From Rossellomorea vietnamensis (GTDB taxonomy: Bacteria; Bacillota; Bacilli; Bacillales; Bacillaceae_B), in NCBI RefSeq assembly GCF_008180415.1, contig NZ_VTEI01000002.1, positions 636,557 through 676,520 on the forward strand: a DNA stretch of 39,964 nt, given 5' to 3'. Both the position numbers and the translations under genes were made by a program. The first letter of the stretch is position 1. Each line of letters opens with the position of its first letter. Below the pieces are notes generated by a model that was not told the origin of the DNA, did no database searches, and was given only the letters and a program-made list of their open reading frames with translations. This document shows positions 1 to 8,977 of this stretch, one piece after another.

Positions 1-500
1 TGGATACACTTCTCCCGCCTAACCTCCTCTCTCATGCATCCATCTGCCATCGCTGGATACACATCTCCCGACTAACTCCCTCTCTCGTGTACCCACCCGA
101 CTGCTCTGGATACATATCTTCAGGCAAACCCCCTCTCTCATGCATCCATCTGCCATCGCTGGATACACATCTCCCGACTAACTCCCTCTCTCGTGTACCC
201 ACCCGACTGCTCTGGATACATATCTTCAGGCAAACCCCCTCTCTCATGTATCCATCTGCCATCGCTGGATACACATCTCCCGACTAACTCCCTCTCTCGT
301 GTATCCACCCCATTCCGCTGGATACATATCTCCCGCCTAACTTCCTCTCTCATGTATCCACCCGCCTTCTCTGGATACATATCTTCAGGCAAACTCCCTC
401 TCTCGTGTACCCATCTGCCATCGCTGGATACACATCTCCCGCCTAACTCCCTCTCTCGTGTATCCACCCGCCTCCGCTGTCTGGATACTGTCTGGATACA
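1..500. repeat. Tandem array of 53-bp units, about 9 copies (array A1)
   Basis: Units begin with TGGATAC at 1, 54, 107, 160, 213, 266, 319, 372 and 425: eight consecutive steps of exactly 53 bp, then a degenerate end near 482-500. Two unit types tend to alternate, giving a 106-bp super-period. One contains CTCCCGACTAACTCC, the other CTTCAGGCAAACCCC. Most units carry an inverted repeat of 9-bp arms: TGGATACAC with GTGTATCCA in one type, TGGATACAT with ATGTATCCA in the other, separated by 24 bp. The array touches the window edge, so its true left end is unknown. Because 53 is not a multiple of 3, the open frames across it cycle through frames and are not genes. The remaining 501-600 shows no gene. 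Confidence 0.93.
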
Positions 501-599
501 ATCTTGATCAAAGCAGGTCCCAATCCTGTATCAATGTAATTTCCCTCCATTCAGCTGAGATTTCAGGGATACCTCTCTTTACGGGTTTCCTTTGGTACT

Positions 600-646
600 A
601 CAAAAAAAACTGCAGAAAGTGACGGAGTCACTTCCTGCAGTTTAAA
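600..646 (-). terminator. Rho-independent terminator of ypuI
   Basis: Minus-strand hairpin with arms ACTGCAGGAAGTGAC and its near-complement around TCC, followed by a run of T (seen as the A-run at 601-608). It lies just beyond the ypuI stop codon. Confidence 0.85.
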
Positions 647-1138
647 TCAGCCCCTGGCTTGGGTTATTTTAGTCCTGAAATCAGTTTCATAGTATTCAAG
701 TTCTTCCCTTACCCGCTGGAAACCACTTTCAGCAGCCGACATCAAGCTCATGATGCTTTTCGGCAGATCCTGGCGGAACATAATGGAGTTCTTTCCTGTA
801 TAAGCTGAGCGGCTGTCCTCGTACCATAAATCATAGCGAGGGGAGAAAAATTCTTCTATACACTGATGGTAGACTTTATAGAGTGTTTTTTCGGCAGCAC
901 CTTTGATGAAGGTCTCGTTTTGCAAGACAACAGAACATGAATCGAGACCTTCCTCACAATAAACAAGGAGCCTTCTAATATTGGAAAGAACACCTTCATA
1001 GTAAGCCCTATCTCCGCTCTTCTCCTGAAGCAGCCCGTCTATGGTGACATTATTCAGATAGCCTTCCAGCTCCGCAACTGTTTTTTCCAGGAATGTATGT
1101 ACTTCTTCTACTTGTGATTTGACGATAGGATTGCTCAT
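647..1138 (-). CDS. ypuI: YpuI family protein (DUF3907)
   Basis: A soluble, acidic 163-residue protein of unknown biochemical function. I recognise it as the YpuI/DUF3907 family from the stretch CEEGLDSC...KGAAEKTLY and YEDSRSAYTG near the middle and the helical tail EELEYYETD. In Bacillus it lies next to scpB, as here. The start is ATG preceded by GGAGGGG at suitable spacing. It sits 194 nt downstream of scpB, with a hairpin terminator between them, so it probably has its own promoter. No membrane segment or signal peptide is visible. The two cysteines at the middle are conserved in my memory of the family, but no role is known. Confidence 0.8.
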   Translation of the reverse strand: MSNPIVKSQVEEVHTFLEKTVAELEGYLNNVTIDGLLQEKSGDRAYYEGVLSNIRRLLVYCEEGLDSCSVVLQNETFIKGAAEKTLYKVYHQCIEEFFSPRYDLWYEDSRSAYTGKNSIMFRQDLPKSIMSLMSAAESGFQRVREELEYYETDFRTKITQARG

Positions 1139-1270
1139 CTAACCCCTCCATAATTTTTTATTGATCGTGAAATTATCTCACTAGTTTCCTTACAATCTTT
1201 ATCAGATAAAAAACATTCAATTCCTCTTCACTGACAATTTTTGAACTTTCAGAAAACACATTATAAGAAA

Positions 1271-1313
1271 AAGCTGATCTGGGAGATTAAAGCCGTCTCC
1301 TTCGATCAGCTTG
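1271..1313 (-). terminator. Terminator of scpAB
   Basis: Minus-strand stem AAGCTGATC/GATCAGCTT with an inner GGAGA/TCTCC stem, followed by TTTTTC. It lies between scpB and ypuI and so separates the two transcription units. Confidence 0.75.
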
Positions 1314-1332
1314 TAATAATTTTACCATAAAG

Positions 1333-1926
1333 TCAGGACTGAGAATCCATTGTTTCCTGAAACTTTTCAAAAAACAAATCGGCATCCTCCGACATAAATT
1401 CTTCATCAATATTTTCCGGCAAAGGAGGAAGCTCACTGATATCCTTCAAACCGAAGTAATCCAGGAATTCTTTTGTTGTTCCATACAATATAGCTCTTCC
1501 TGTTCCTTCAGCTCTTCCGACAGCTTTGACCAGCCCTTTGGATGCCAGTGTGCTTAATGGCCTCTCGGTTTTAACTCCTCTAATCTCTTCTATATCGACC
1601 CTTGTAATCGGCTGTTTATACGCAACGATTGCCAGCGTCTCAAGAGCAGCCTGTGATAGAGAGTTGACGTTTGGTGATTCAACCAGCTTTTTCAAATAAG
1701 GGGCATGTTCCTTTTTCGTCACAAGCTGGTAAGTGCCTGCTAACTCAATGAGCTGTATGCCCCTGCTTTCATCTTTATTGTACTCAGCAAAAAGCCCTTC
1801 TATAATCTCTAGTGCCTGGTGCTCCTCAATTTCTAAGACTGCACAGACTTGTTTGAGGGATAGTCCTTCATCTCCTGCAGCGAAAAGCAGGCTTTCCAGT
1901 ATCGCCTTCCAATTAATGATTTCCAA
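1333..1926 (-). CDS. scpB: Segregation and condensation protein ScpB
   Basis: ScpB is the winged-helix kleisin-associated subunit of the SMC-ScpA-ScpB condensin that compacts and segregates origins. The translation from TTG at 1926 gives 197 residues, the same as B. subtilis ScpB, starting [21 protein letters not shown]. Family landmarks are YKQPITR, IRGVK and [10 protein letters not shown] longer frame starts upstream at 1968, but I chose TTG because AGGAGG lies 8 nt before it and the N-terminus then matches the family. The gene overlaps the 3' end of scpA by 14 nt, indicating translational coupling. The acidic C-terminal tail [12 protein letters not shown]...DLFFEKF is typical. Confidence 0.95.
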   Translation of the reverse strand: MEIINWKAILESLLFAAGDEGLSLKQVCAVLEIEEHQALEIIEGLFAEYNKDESRGIQLIELAGTYQLVTKKEHAPYLKKLVESPNVNSLSQAALETLAIVAYKQPITRVDIEEIRGVKTERPLSTLASKGLVKAVGRAEGTGRAILYGTTKEFLDYFGLKDISELPPLPENIDEEFMSEDADLFFEKFQETMDSQS

Positions 1927-2674
1927 CCAGTTCTGCCTCCTCTGATGACTGCACAGTAAAATCGTCAAAATTTTGTTTCTGTCTGACGATGATCTGTTTT
2001 CTTTTCATAAGTTCCAGTACTGCGAGGAATGTAACAACGATATGCTCACGGTCTTCGTCAGGGAATAATGAGAAAAAGCTTTGTTTCTCTTTGGAACCTT
2101 TTATCTGGATAAGAATTTCATCCATCCTTTTTTCAATGGGAATTTCCTGTCTTGTGATTTTGGTGGTTACCGGTTTTTGCAGTTTCTTTCTGCGGAGCAG
2201 TTTATTGAAGGCCCCGAGCATGTCGTAAATGGTCACATCTTGATCCAGCTGTCCCGACGCCTTCTCTTCAGCATATTCAGATAAGTCACTTGGCGGCTTG
2301 GTATACATCCGGCCTCTTTCTTCTTCCCGGTTTTTCAGTTCCTCAGCCGCTTCTTTATACCGTTTGTATTCAATCAGACGGTCAACCAATTCGTCCCGTG
2401 GATCTTCTTCTATTTCGAAATCTTCCTCTTCAGCTATTTCGTCATGTTTGGGGAGAAGCATTTTGCTTTTGATCGCCAGCAAAGTCGCAGCCATGACAAG
2501 GTACTCGCTGGCCACATCAAGCTCAAGTTTTTTCATAGTATGTATGTACAACAAGTACTGCTCAGTGATTTGAGCCATTGGAATATCATAAATATCGACT
2601 TCCAAAGAGTGAATTAAATGCAGAAGCAAGTCCAATGGACCTTCAAAGGCATCAATCTTCACATTGTATTCCAT
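1913..2674 (-). CDS. scpA: Segregation and condensation protein ScpA (kleisin)
   Basis: ScpA bridges the head domains of the SMC dimer and binds two ScpB molecules. The 253-residue translation begins [22 protein letters not shown], the hallmark N-terminal kleisin motif, followed by AQITEQYL and the [15 protein letters not shown] helix. The middle is a charged linker ([21 protein letters not shown]). The C-terminal winged helix includes [16 protein letters not shown]. Length equals the family norm. The start is ATG with a modest GGTGAT ribosome site. In many Bacillus the rib operon lies upstream; here a DUF309 gene is divergent upstream instead. Confidence 0.96.
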   Translation of the reverse strand: MEYNVKIDAFEGPLDLLLHLIHSLEVDIYDIPMAQITEQYLLYIHTMKKLELDVASEYLVMAATLLAIKSKMLLPKHDEIAEEEDFEIEEDPRDELVDRLIEYKRYKEAAEELKNREEERGRMYTKPPSDLSEYAEEKASGQLDQDVTIYDMLGAFNKLLRRKKLQKPVTTKITRQEIPIEKRMDEILIQIKGSKEKQSFFSLFPDEDREHIVVTFLAVLELMKRKQIIVRQKQNFDDFTVQSSEEAELVGNH

Positions 2675-2823
2675 AATATCACCAATTCCATTTTGTACGA
2701 TTTTAAGACTATCTATTAGTATAGTAGATTATAAAGCATTCTCCAATAGTAAATTTAGGATTGCGTTTTTCCGCGGCAGCGGGAATATGGTAAACTAATC
2801 GAAGAAAAGGAGGAAATTTGCCA

Positions 2824-3333
2824 ATGGCTTATCCAAATGATTATCTAGATTTCCTCATCCATTTCCACTGTGACCGGGATTATTTTGAATGCCACGAGGT
2901 ACTCGAGGAATATTGGAAGGAAACTGACCCGGGCAACAGGGAGTCTGTTTGGGTCGGGCTCATACAGATTGCAGTCGGCTTTTACCATTATCGCCGAGAG
3001 AACAGAAGCGGAGCAGTAAGGATTCTTAGAAAAGGGACCAATATCTTGAAGCAGCACCCCAACTCTTTGAAAAGCCTGGGAATCGACTTTGATAAACTTC
3101 TCCCGCTTCTAGAGGAAACTTTAAAAAACATCGTTTCCGGAATTGATTACCAGAGTATCGATCTTCCTCTCAATGAGGAATTGACACAACTATGTGAACA
3201 GGAATGCCGCAAGATCGGAAAATTGGACGTCATCCCTGATTCCATCATTCACCGGCATGCCCTCCGAGACCGCTCGGACGTGATCAAAATGAGAAAAGAA
3301 GCACTGGTAAATAGACAGAAACAAAAAGACTGA
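2824..3333 (+). CDS. DUF309 domain protein (YpuF-like)
   Basis: A 169-residue soluble protein of the DUF309 family. The diagnostic segment is near residues 12-60: FHCDRDYFECHEVLEEYWKE, then LIQIAVGFYHYRRENRSGA. The function is unknown; the HExxE-like arrangement is conserved across the family. ATG at 2824 is preferred over TTG at 2818 because AGGAGG at 2808-2813 leaves 10 nt to the ATG and only 4 to the TTG. In B. subtilis ypuF lies beside scpA, and here it is the divergent neighbour of scpA. A bidirectional terminator follows immediately. The C-terminal 25 residues are basic. Confidence 0.82.
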   Translation: MAYPNDYLDFLIHFHCDRDYFECHEVLEEYWKETDPGNRESVWVGLIQIAVGFYHYRRENRSGAVRILRKGTNILKQHPNSLKSLGIDFDKLLPLLEETLKNIVSGIDYQSIDLPLNEELTQLCEQECRKIGKLDVIPDSIIHRHALRDRSDVIKMRKEALVNRQKQKD

Positions 3334-3356
3334 CATGTATCATGCCAGTCTTTTTG
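3323..3356. terminator. Bidirectional terminator
   Basis: The arms AAAAAGACTGACATG and CATGCCAGTCTTTTT form a stem with A- and T-runs on both sides. It separates the DUF309 gene (+) from ribT (-), which converge here. Confidence 0.85.
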
Positions 3357-3389
3357 TACTATTTAAGGCAGAGGTTAAATTCCTCGTTA

Positions 3390-3779
<390 letters not shown>

Positions 3780-3900
3780 TCAGCACAATGTTTTTTATTC
3801 TTTCCGTGTATTCATATTAACCGTTTATTATCTTACTAAAATTAAGAAAAATATTCAACTTTATTCCGAGAAAAAGGGTATATCAAACTGAAGACCTGCA

Positions 3901-3990
3901 TCAACTAGCAAAGAACATCCAGTAGAGAACTCCCCAACCCAGTGACATAATTAAAAGAATTATGAATAATAGTATATTTTTCTTTCTCAT
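3901..3990 (-). CDS. Small single-pass membrane peptide, 29 aa
   Basis: A short frame reading MRKKNILLFIILLIMSLGW and then GVLYWMFFAS: a basic N-terminus (RKK) followed by about 20 hydrophobic residues, as in many Bacillus small membrane proteins. GGAGC lies 9 nt before the ATG. I do not recognise the family. It sits between ribT and the lysA terminator in a region otherwise without genes. The good start context and the hydrophobic profile support it, but no comparison was possible. Confidence 0.5.
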   Translation of the reverse strand: MRKKNILLFIILLIMSLGWGVLYWMFFAS

Positions 3991-4047
3991 ATTCGTGCAG
4001 CTCCTTCGTCTTGTCAACTGATTCAACTAATTTTCCGTCTGTGTGCT

Positions 4048-4090
4048 CTGCTTAAAAAAAAGAGGCAGACACACTTTTGTGTCCGCCTCC
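4048..4090 (-). terminator. Terminator of lysA
   Basis: Minus-strand stem GAGGCGGACACA...TGTGTCTGCCTC followed by TTTTTTT. It lies directly after the lysA stop. Confidence 0.88.
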
Positions 4091-4101
4091 ACTATAGAAT
4101 A

Positions 4102-5409
4102 TTATTCGTTAAGGGACAAGTCCAGTTTAACAAGATCTTCAAAGCTTTCTCTTCTGATAACGAGTTTGGCTTCACCATTTTCGACGAAAACTACTGGCGG
4201 CCTGGGAATCCTATTATAGTTGTTTGCCATGGAATACCCATAGGCACCTGTACAGAATACAGCAAGAATATCTCCTTGCGAGGATTCAGGCAGGGGAAGA
4301 TCCCAGATTAACATATCTCCTGATTCACAGCATTTCCCTGCAATCGATACGGTTTCCTGAATCGGCTGTCCTGCTTTATTCGCAAGAATTGCTTCATACT
4401 TTGCTTCGTAGAGAGCAGGACGGATATTGTCACTCATTCCACCGTCCACTGCCAAATATTTTCTAATATCCGGAACTTCTTTGCTGGACCCCACGCTATA
4501 TAAAGTCGTCCCCGCGTCACCGACTAGTGAACGACCCGGCTCGATCCAGATTTCCGGCATATCAAGGTTGGACTCTTCGGCTTTCTTTCTTACCTCCGCT
4601 ATGATCTCCTTAACATACTGAGAAGCCGGAATCGGATCATCTTCAGCTGTGTATCTAATCCCAAAGCCTCCGCCAAGGTTAAGCACTTCTGCCGTGTAGC
4701 CGTGTTGTTCTTTCCATTGAGCCAATTTGCCAATGATCTTGCTCGCTGCTAGGACGAAACCAGTCGTCTCGAAAATCTGTGATCCAATATGGCAATGCAG
4801 GCCAAGCACATTCAAATGAGGGGATTTTACCGCTCTCAGCAATGCTTCTTCAGTCTGGCCGTTTTCCAAACCAAAGCCAAACTTAGAATCTTCTTGACCT
4901 GTGAGGATATAATCGTGGGTATGTGCTTCAATACCAGGAGTTACCCTGATTAATATATCCATCGTCTTGTTCAAATCACGGCAGACCTCTTCCAGCAGCT
5001 GAATTTCATAAAAATTATCAACGACTATACAGCCGATTTCATGCTCCAACGCCATTCTTAGTTCTGCTTCGCTTTTGTTATTTCCATGAAAATGTATGCG
5101 TTCAGCAGGGAATCCCGCTTTAATTGCCGTAAACAATTCCCCTCCGGATACAACATCCAAAGACAAACCTTCTTCAGCCATCAATTGAAAGATCGCGACT
5201 GAAGAAAAGGCCTTGCTTGCATAAGCTACTTGAGCTTTAATGCCAAGATCTTCAAATGTGTCTTTGAAACCCCTGGCTCTATCTCTGATCAATTCTACAT
5301 CGTAAATATATAAGGGTGTTCCATATTCTTTCGCCAATTCTACAGTGTCGACTCCCCCGATTTCCAGGTGATCACGGCTGTTAATTCTGGCAGTTCCATT
5401 AAAATGCAT
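4102..5409 (-). CDS. lysA: Diaminopimelate decarboxylase
   Basis: A PLP enzyme that decarboxylates meso-diaminopimelate to L-lysine, the last step of lysine synthesis. The 435-residue alanine-racemase-fold protein has the PLP lysine in AYASKAFSS (K66), the HFHGNNKS strand, CHIGSQI, the glycine-rich GGGFGIRY, EPGRSLVG and the substrate cysteine motif CCESGD near 360. ATG at 5409 is preferred to the one at 5418 because AAGGG then sits about 9 nt upstream and the N-terminus fits the family. It lies 77 nt downstream of spoVAF with no clear terminator between them, so read-through from spoVA is possible. No lysine riboswitch fits in the gap. Confidence 0.96.
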   Translation of the reverse strand: MHFNGTARINSRDHLEIGGVDTVELAKEYGTPLYIYDVELIRDRARGFKDTFEDLGIKAQVAYASKAFSSVAIFQLMAEEGLSLDVVSGGELFTAIKAGFPAERIHFHGNNKSEAELRMALEHEIGCIVVDNFYEIQLLEEVCRDLNKTMDILIRVTPGIEAHTHDYILTGQEDSKFGFGLENGQTEEALLRAVKSPHLNVLGLHCHIGSQIFETTGFVLAASKIIGKLAQWKEQHGYTAEVLNLGGGFGIRYTAEDDPIPASQYVKEIIAEVRKKAEESNLDMPEIWIEPGRSLVGDAGTTLYSVGSSKEVPDIRKYLAVDGGMSDNIRPALYEAKYEAILANKAGQPIQETVSIAGKCCESGDMLIWDLPLPESSQGDILAVFCTGAYGYSMANNYNRIPRPPVVFVENGEAKLVIRRESFEDLVKLDLSLNE

Positions 5410-5486
5410 TCTTCTCATCCCTTTGACTGCTTTATCGCTTTAGTAATTAAAAGTAAATTTATCACAGAATGAGCAGGGTTGCAATC

Positions 5487-6971
5487 CTAACGGGATTTTG
5501 CCGGCTGTTTATATTTGTTTCTCGGCTGGACGATGCTCGGCCTGATTTTCGATCCCGGCATGGATCTTCTAATGATGATTTGCATAAATGCTCTAGGACT
5601 GAACGGAATAAACGGCCATAAATATGGTGTGTTCAATGAGCGGATTCTGACCAGCAGAAGCAGGAAAACAGTTGTTCCAACGACTAACCCCGGTATGCCG
5701 AAAATCGCCACTACTATTAACAATGCCAGGCGCAGAAGCTTATTGGCTACACTCAATTCATAACTTGGTGTGGAGAATGTTCCAATTGCGGCCACGGACA
5801 CATATAAGATGACCTCAGGGACGAACAATCCCACATCGATGGCAATCTGTCCGATCAATACAGCTGCGATCAACCCCATGGCCGTTGAGAGCGGTGTCGG
5901 CGTATGTATGGCCGCAAGCCTCAAGAATTCTATTCCCAAATCAGCCATCAATAACTGTACGATGACAGGTATGTTTGTTTCCTCATTCGGCCCGATAAAT
6001 TCAAGCTGCGGCGGAAGTAGTGATGGATCAAGTACAAACAAATACCAAAGCGGCAGTAAAAATAAACTGGCAAGCAGACCAACGAACCGGGCCCACCTTA
6101 CAAATGTTCCGACAGCCGGAGACTGCCTGTATTCCTCCGCATGCTGCAGATGATGAAAATACGTAGTGGGAGTTATGATGACACTGGGAGACGTATCCAC
6201 GAAAATCAGGACATGCCCTTCAAGTAAATGAGTCGCTCCAATATCTGCTCTTTCTGTGTATCTGACCAGTGGAAATGGATTGTAGCCTTGTTTCACCAAG
6301 AATTCTTCTACCGTTTTATCCGCCATGGTAAGGCCGTCTATCTTAATAGCTTTTAATTCATTTTTAATGATGTTGATCAGGGAAGGATTAGCCACATCCT
6401 CAATATAAGCAATGGAAATATCCGTTTTGGATCTTTCACCTACCCGGAATATCTCGAATCTCAGGCGTGGGTCTCTGATCCTTCTTCTCGTCAAAGCTGT
6501 ATTAACAATGATATTTTCAACGTACCCATCGCGTGATCCTCGTACCACTTTTTCCGTATCCGGTTCCTGCGGCTGTCTGCCTGGATAACTTCTTACATCG
6601 ACTATCAGCGCTTCCTGTTCATCTTCTACTACAACCGCAATCAGGCCGCACAAGACCTCATCCACCATTTCTTCCACCGTTTTCACCGGTGCAATTGATT
6701 GATGAGGGATTCTGTTCTGAACAATTTCAGGAAGTTTCGATGAGAGTCTTTCATGATCATTGACCTCAACCAGATTTTCCACAATCCTCATAATGAACTG
6801 AGTATCACACAAACCGTTAATATAATAGATGTGAACACCTTTATGAAGAATCTTCAACTTCCTTACACCTAAGTCGAAGCTTTTGTTCAATCCGGTTGTG
6901 TCGATCATCAGTTGTTCCAATTTTCCAAGGTCTTCTGGTATTGGTGTCTTTTCTCTTTCCATATTAGGCAA
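5487..6971 (-). CDS. spoVAF: Stage V sporulation protein AF (GerA-type)
   Basis: SpoVAF belongs to the GerAA-like family of spore inner-membrane proteins and is thought to contribute to nutrient germination. A soluble N-terminal half (about 1-290) contains [22 protein letters not shown], and the C-terminal half has about five hydrophobic helices with [20 protein letters not shown] chose TTG at 6971 (AGGAG 8 nt before) because it gives 494 residues, close to the B. subtilis 493; ATG at 6962 is an alternative. The start overlaps the stop codon of spoVAEa by 8 nt, so the genes are coupled. Confidence 0.92.
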   Translation of the reverse strand: MPNMEREKTPIPEDLGKLEQLMIDTTGLNKSFDLGVRKLKILHKGVHIYYINGLCDTQFIMRIVENLVEVNDHERLSSKLPEIVQNRIPHQSIAPVKTVEEMVDEVLCGLIAVVVEDEQEALIVDVRSYPGRQPQEPDTEKVVRGSRDGYVENIIVNTALTRRRIRDPRLRFEIFRVGERSKTDISIAYIEDVANPSLINIIKNELKAIKIDGLTMADKTVEEFLVKQGYNPFPLVRYTERADIGATHLLEGHVLIFVDTSPSVIITPTTYFHHLQHAEEYRQSPAVGTFVRWARFVGLLASLFLLPLWYLFVLDPSLLPPQLEFIGPNEETNIPVIVQLLMADLGIEFLRLAAIHTPTPLSTAMGLIAAVLIGQIAIDVGLFVPEVILYVSVAAIGTFSTPSYELSVANKLLRLALLIVVAIFGIPGLVVGTTVFLLLLVRIRSLNTPYLWPFIPFSPRAFMQIIIRRSMPGSKIRPSIVQPRNKYKQPAKSR

Positions 6972-7533
6972 GATAACCGCTCCTTTCGAGTATAATTTGA
7001 ACTGCTTTTTTAGTAATAGGAGCTCCCCTGGAGAAATGGTCCCTCTTCGCCATCTTCCCAATGTCCCCCACGCCTACCACAATAGGCAGCTTCAGCTGGT
7101 CCAGACAGTACACTGTATCACCATTGAGCCGCCCTATCTCATTTTCAGGAACGCCAAATTTATCAACCCCATAGGGAGTCAGCTCCCCGAATTTATCTAC
7201 ACACACATCCACCCGTGTCCATTCAGCCTGTCTTGTTTTGGAAGCTACCGCAATAGCTCCAAGAATGTTGAATTCCTGGCAATTAACCACATATTTCATA
7301 GCTGCCTCACCACTGCCCTCTCCTACAAAACCACTGTCATCAAACATCACAAACACCAGATCTCCCTTTGCCTTCTTGATCAATCCTGCAATTTCGCTTC
7401 CCTTAAGAACCGACGGATTGCCTTGGGATCTGGAAATGCACCGGGCTCCGTATTCTTTTGCCGCTGCCTCGATTGCTCTCCTGGCATATTCATCTCCATC
7501 AGTAATGATTATCACGTTTTTCTTTTCTGCCAT
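6964..7533 (-). CDS. spoVAEA: Stage V sporulation protein AE, soluble form (SpoVAEa)
   Basis: A soluble 189-residue protein of the SpoVAEa type: [21 protein letters not shown] at the N-terminus, then [18 protein letters not shown] and [15 protein letters not shown] near the end. SpoVAEa is part of the spoVA operon for uptake and release of dipicolinic acid, but it is not part of the conserved channel core. AGGAGG lies about 9 nt before the ATG. Here it follows spoVAB directly (15 nt), whereas spoVAC, spoVAD and the membrane gene spoVAEb would normally come between. It resembles the Toprim-like fold, but that is a guess. Confidence 0.9.
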   Translation of the reverse strand: MAEKKNVIIITDGDEYARRAIEAAAKEYGARCISRSQGNPSVLKGSEIAGLIKKAKGDLVFVMFDDSGFVGEGSGEAAMKYVVNCQEFNILGAIAVASKTRQAEWTRVDVCVDKFGELTPYGVDKFGVPENEIGRLNGDTVYCLDQLKLPIVVGVGDIGKMAKRDHFSRGAPITKKAVQIILERSGYLA

Positions 7534-7548
7534 AAGAGCTCTCCTCCT

Positions 7549-7971
7549 TTATAAGCGGACAAAATACAACCAGTGAAACAGTGATCCCAGCACTTTACCG
7601 AAGACAATCGCCATTAAAAGAGTGATGATACGGTCATTGATGCCGATTCTTTTTGTAAGTATGGGTAATACATTCAGTACTTCCGTCAACGCCGCCGCCA
7701 GCATACCTACAAAGGTGCCGCTCATTAAGCCAATAGGTATAAGAACAAATGGTGAGAATATCAAAGTGAATTCATTTAAGCTGAATATACTTCCAATGAC
7801 TGCCCCAAACACTACCGCCCATTCATAAAAATGAATCATTTTCATCGTCTTCGTTAATTGGGTCAACCGGGGAATGATCCCAAGTACCGTCAAGAAAGCC
7901 ACCAGTCCTGATCCCACAGCAAGTCCCCCGGCAAGTCCTACAAAGCACAAGATAACGATGCTAATGGTCAT
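7549..7971 (-). CDS. spoVAB: Stage V sporulation protein AB
   Basis: A hydrophobic 140-residue inner-membrane protein with about four to five transmembrane segments (for example CFVGLAGGLAVGSGLVAFLTV near 10-30, and TLLMAIVFGKVLGSLF at the end). It matches SpoVAB in length and in the segments IPRLTQLT and IHFYEWAVVFGAV. ATG at 7971 lies inside the end of spoVAA (11 nt overlap), so translation is coupled. The immediately preceding TTG would add one residue. Confidence 0.9.
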   Translation of the reverse strand: MTISIVILCFVGLAGGLAVGSGLVAFLTVLGIIPRLTQLTKTMKMIHFYEWAVVFGAVIGSIFSLNEFTLIFSPFVLIPIGLMSGTFVGMLAAALTEVLNVLPILTKRIGINDRIITLLMAIVFGKVLGSLFHWLYFVRL

Positions 7972-8581
7972 CAAGGTGCTTCATGCTCTCTTTATTTTCA
8001 TGCATGATGACGTATTGGTCGAGGTCCTGCTGGTAGTTGAACATTTCAACCTCAAGAGGGCTTGGTTCTTCATTGATCCTCTTTCGAAACACATGATTGA
8101 AAAATAAAATCATTCCCAAACCAAGACCAAAGGAATAAGGAACCTGAAATAATAACGGATGGGGGTCTTCCTGTCCCGTCATCATGAGATACAGGCGCTG
8201 ATGTACCTCCCGCATACTGACATCCTCATGAAAATTCATGATGGCCATAGCTGCCCCAATGAACAGCAAAAGCCAGACAGCAGCGAACATTGGCGGTGAA
8301 ACCTTTTTCCTCTTGTACACTACTTCCACAATCGTTTGGGAAGGCCCGATTGTTTGAACATCCACATCAGGTTGTACATCTTTTATTTGAGAAATGACTC
8401 TCATGAGATCAAGGATGATAATATTCTTATCCTCTTCCGTCACCGTATGAAGAACAATCTTCCGAATGGACTGAAGGTAATGTTCAGGCGCGATGATCTG
8501 GGCAGTATTTTCAAGCAGGATACTGCTTTCCGGTCTAACCTGCAGCCTATGCCTAAGCCGAATATATACTGAACCTTCCAT
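7961..8581 (-). CDS. spoVAA: Stage V sporulation protein AA
   Basis: First gene of the spoVA operon, 206 residues, equal to B. subtilis. It has a soluble N-terminal half (MEGSVYIRLRHRLQV) and two hydrophobic segments: FAAVWLLLFIGAAMAIM near 98-115 and a second near 145-165 (VPYSFGLGLGMILFF). It acts in the forespore inner membrane, in dipicolinate handling. A SigG-like promoter lies about 44 bp upstream. The operon continues with spoVAB, spoVAEa and spoVAF. Confidence 0.9.
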   Translation of the reverse strand: MEGSVYIRLRHRLQVRPESSILLENTAQIIAPEHYLQSIRKIVLHTVTEEDKNIIILDLMRVISQIKDVQPDVDVQTIGPSQTIVEVVYKRKKVSPPMFAAVWLLLFIGAAMAIMNFHEDVSMREVHQRLYLMMTGQEDPHPLLFQVPYSFGLGLGMILFFNHVFRKRINEEPSPLEVEMFNYQQDLDQYVIMHENKESMKHLDDH

Positions 8582-8624
8582 CTAGATCACATCCTGGTCA
8601 ACATTATTTTCCTGCTTGTATAAA

Positions 8625-8654
8625 TAGTATGGATTTCAGACAAAAATTTCATGA
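8625..8654 (-). promoter_or_regulatory. Candidate SigG promoter of spoVAA
   Basis: On the minus strand the -35 element TCATG (consensus gHATR) is followed after 18 nt by CATACTA, a perfect CATnnTA -10 element. It lies about 44 bp before the spoVAA start. SigG control of spoVA is known in B. subtilis; the match here is read by eye. Confidence 0.5.
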
Positions 8655-8936
8655 AGCCAATAATTGCTAACTGTTTTTTGGGGGTTAAAAGGTATAGTGT
8701 TTTCGGCCGGTCAGTTTGATTTTTTTGAGGAAGTTTCACTTGAGAAGAGAAGGGAGGGGGACAATATTTTTGGAATTCGGTGCTGTCGCGATGCATCGAT
8801 GTTGATTTTGGCTGATTCGGTGCTGTCTTTGAGGCAATCTGTGAATATCGATATTGATTTTTCACTCAACGTTATCTTCTCTTCTCCTTTTCGTGCTTCA
8901 CATACCCGCCTTGCCGCCCCGTTTTTCATCAATACA

Positions 8937-8970
8937 AAAAAGCAAACCGCCCGAACGCGATTTGCTTCTT
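8937..8970 (-). terminator. Terminator of the spoIIA operon
   Basis: Minus-strand hairpin AAGCAAATCGCG ... GGGCGGTTTGCTT followed by a T-run, just after sigF. Confidence 0.8.
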
Positions 8971-8977
8971 TTAACTC

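Larger units (their letters stand above)
8582..8977. other. Gene-free spacer between sigF and spoVAA
   Basis: About 400 nt with no supportable gene. It holds a SigG-like promoter at the spoVAA side and the sigF terminator at the other side. In the middle, ATTCGGTGCTGTC occurs twice 40 bp apart (8775, 8815), and CGATGTTGATTTT / CGATATTGATTTT occur 52 bp apart (8797, 8849). These may be the eroded remains of a repeat, but the similarity is too short to call an array. Confidence 0.6.

Noticed and set aside
32..507. Several open frames of 60-109 codons on both strands of array A1
   Set aside because: They are products of a 53-bp tandem repeat without stop codons; repetitive peptides such as SRVGTRERELVGRCVSSDG lack ribosome sites and cycle through all frames.
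5410..5486. Lysine riboswitch upstream of lysA
   Set aside because: Only 77 nt separate spoVAF and lysA, too short for the aptamer, and no matching motifs are seen.
6883..7576. Long plus-strand frames opposite spoVAEa
   Set aside because: Antisense shadows of clearly recognised genes.
8587..8865. 92-codon minus-strand frame and 115-codon plus-strand frame between spoVAA and sigF
   Set aside because: Low-complexity composition, no ribosome site, and overlap with the sigF terminator and spoVAA promoter.
8775..8865. Possible seventh 52-bp array
   Set aside because: Only one 13-bp pair is 52 bp apart, and another 13-bp pair is 40 bp apart; not enough to define units.
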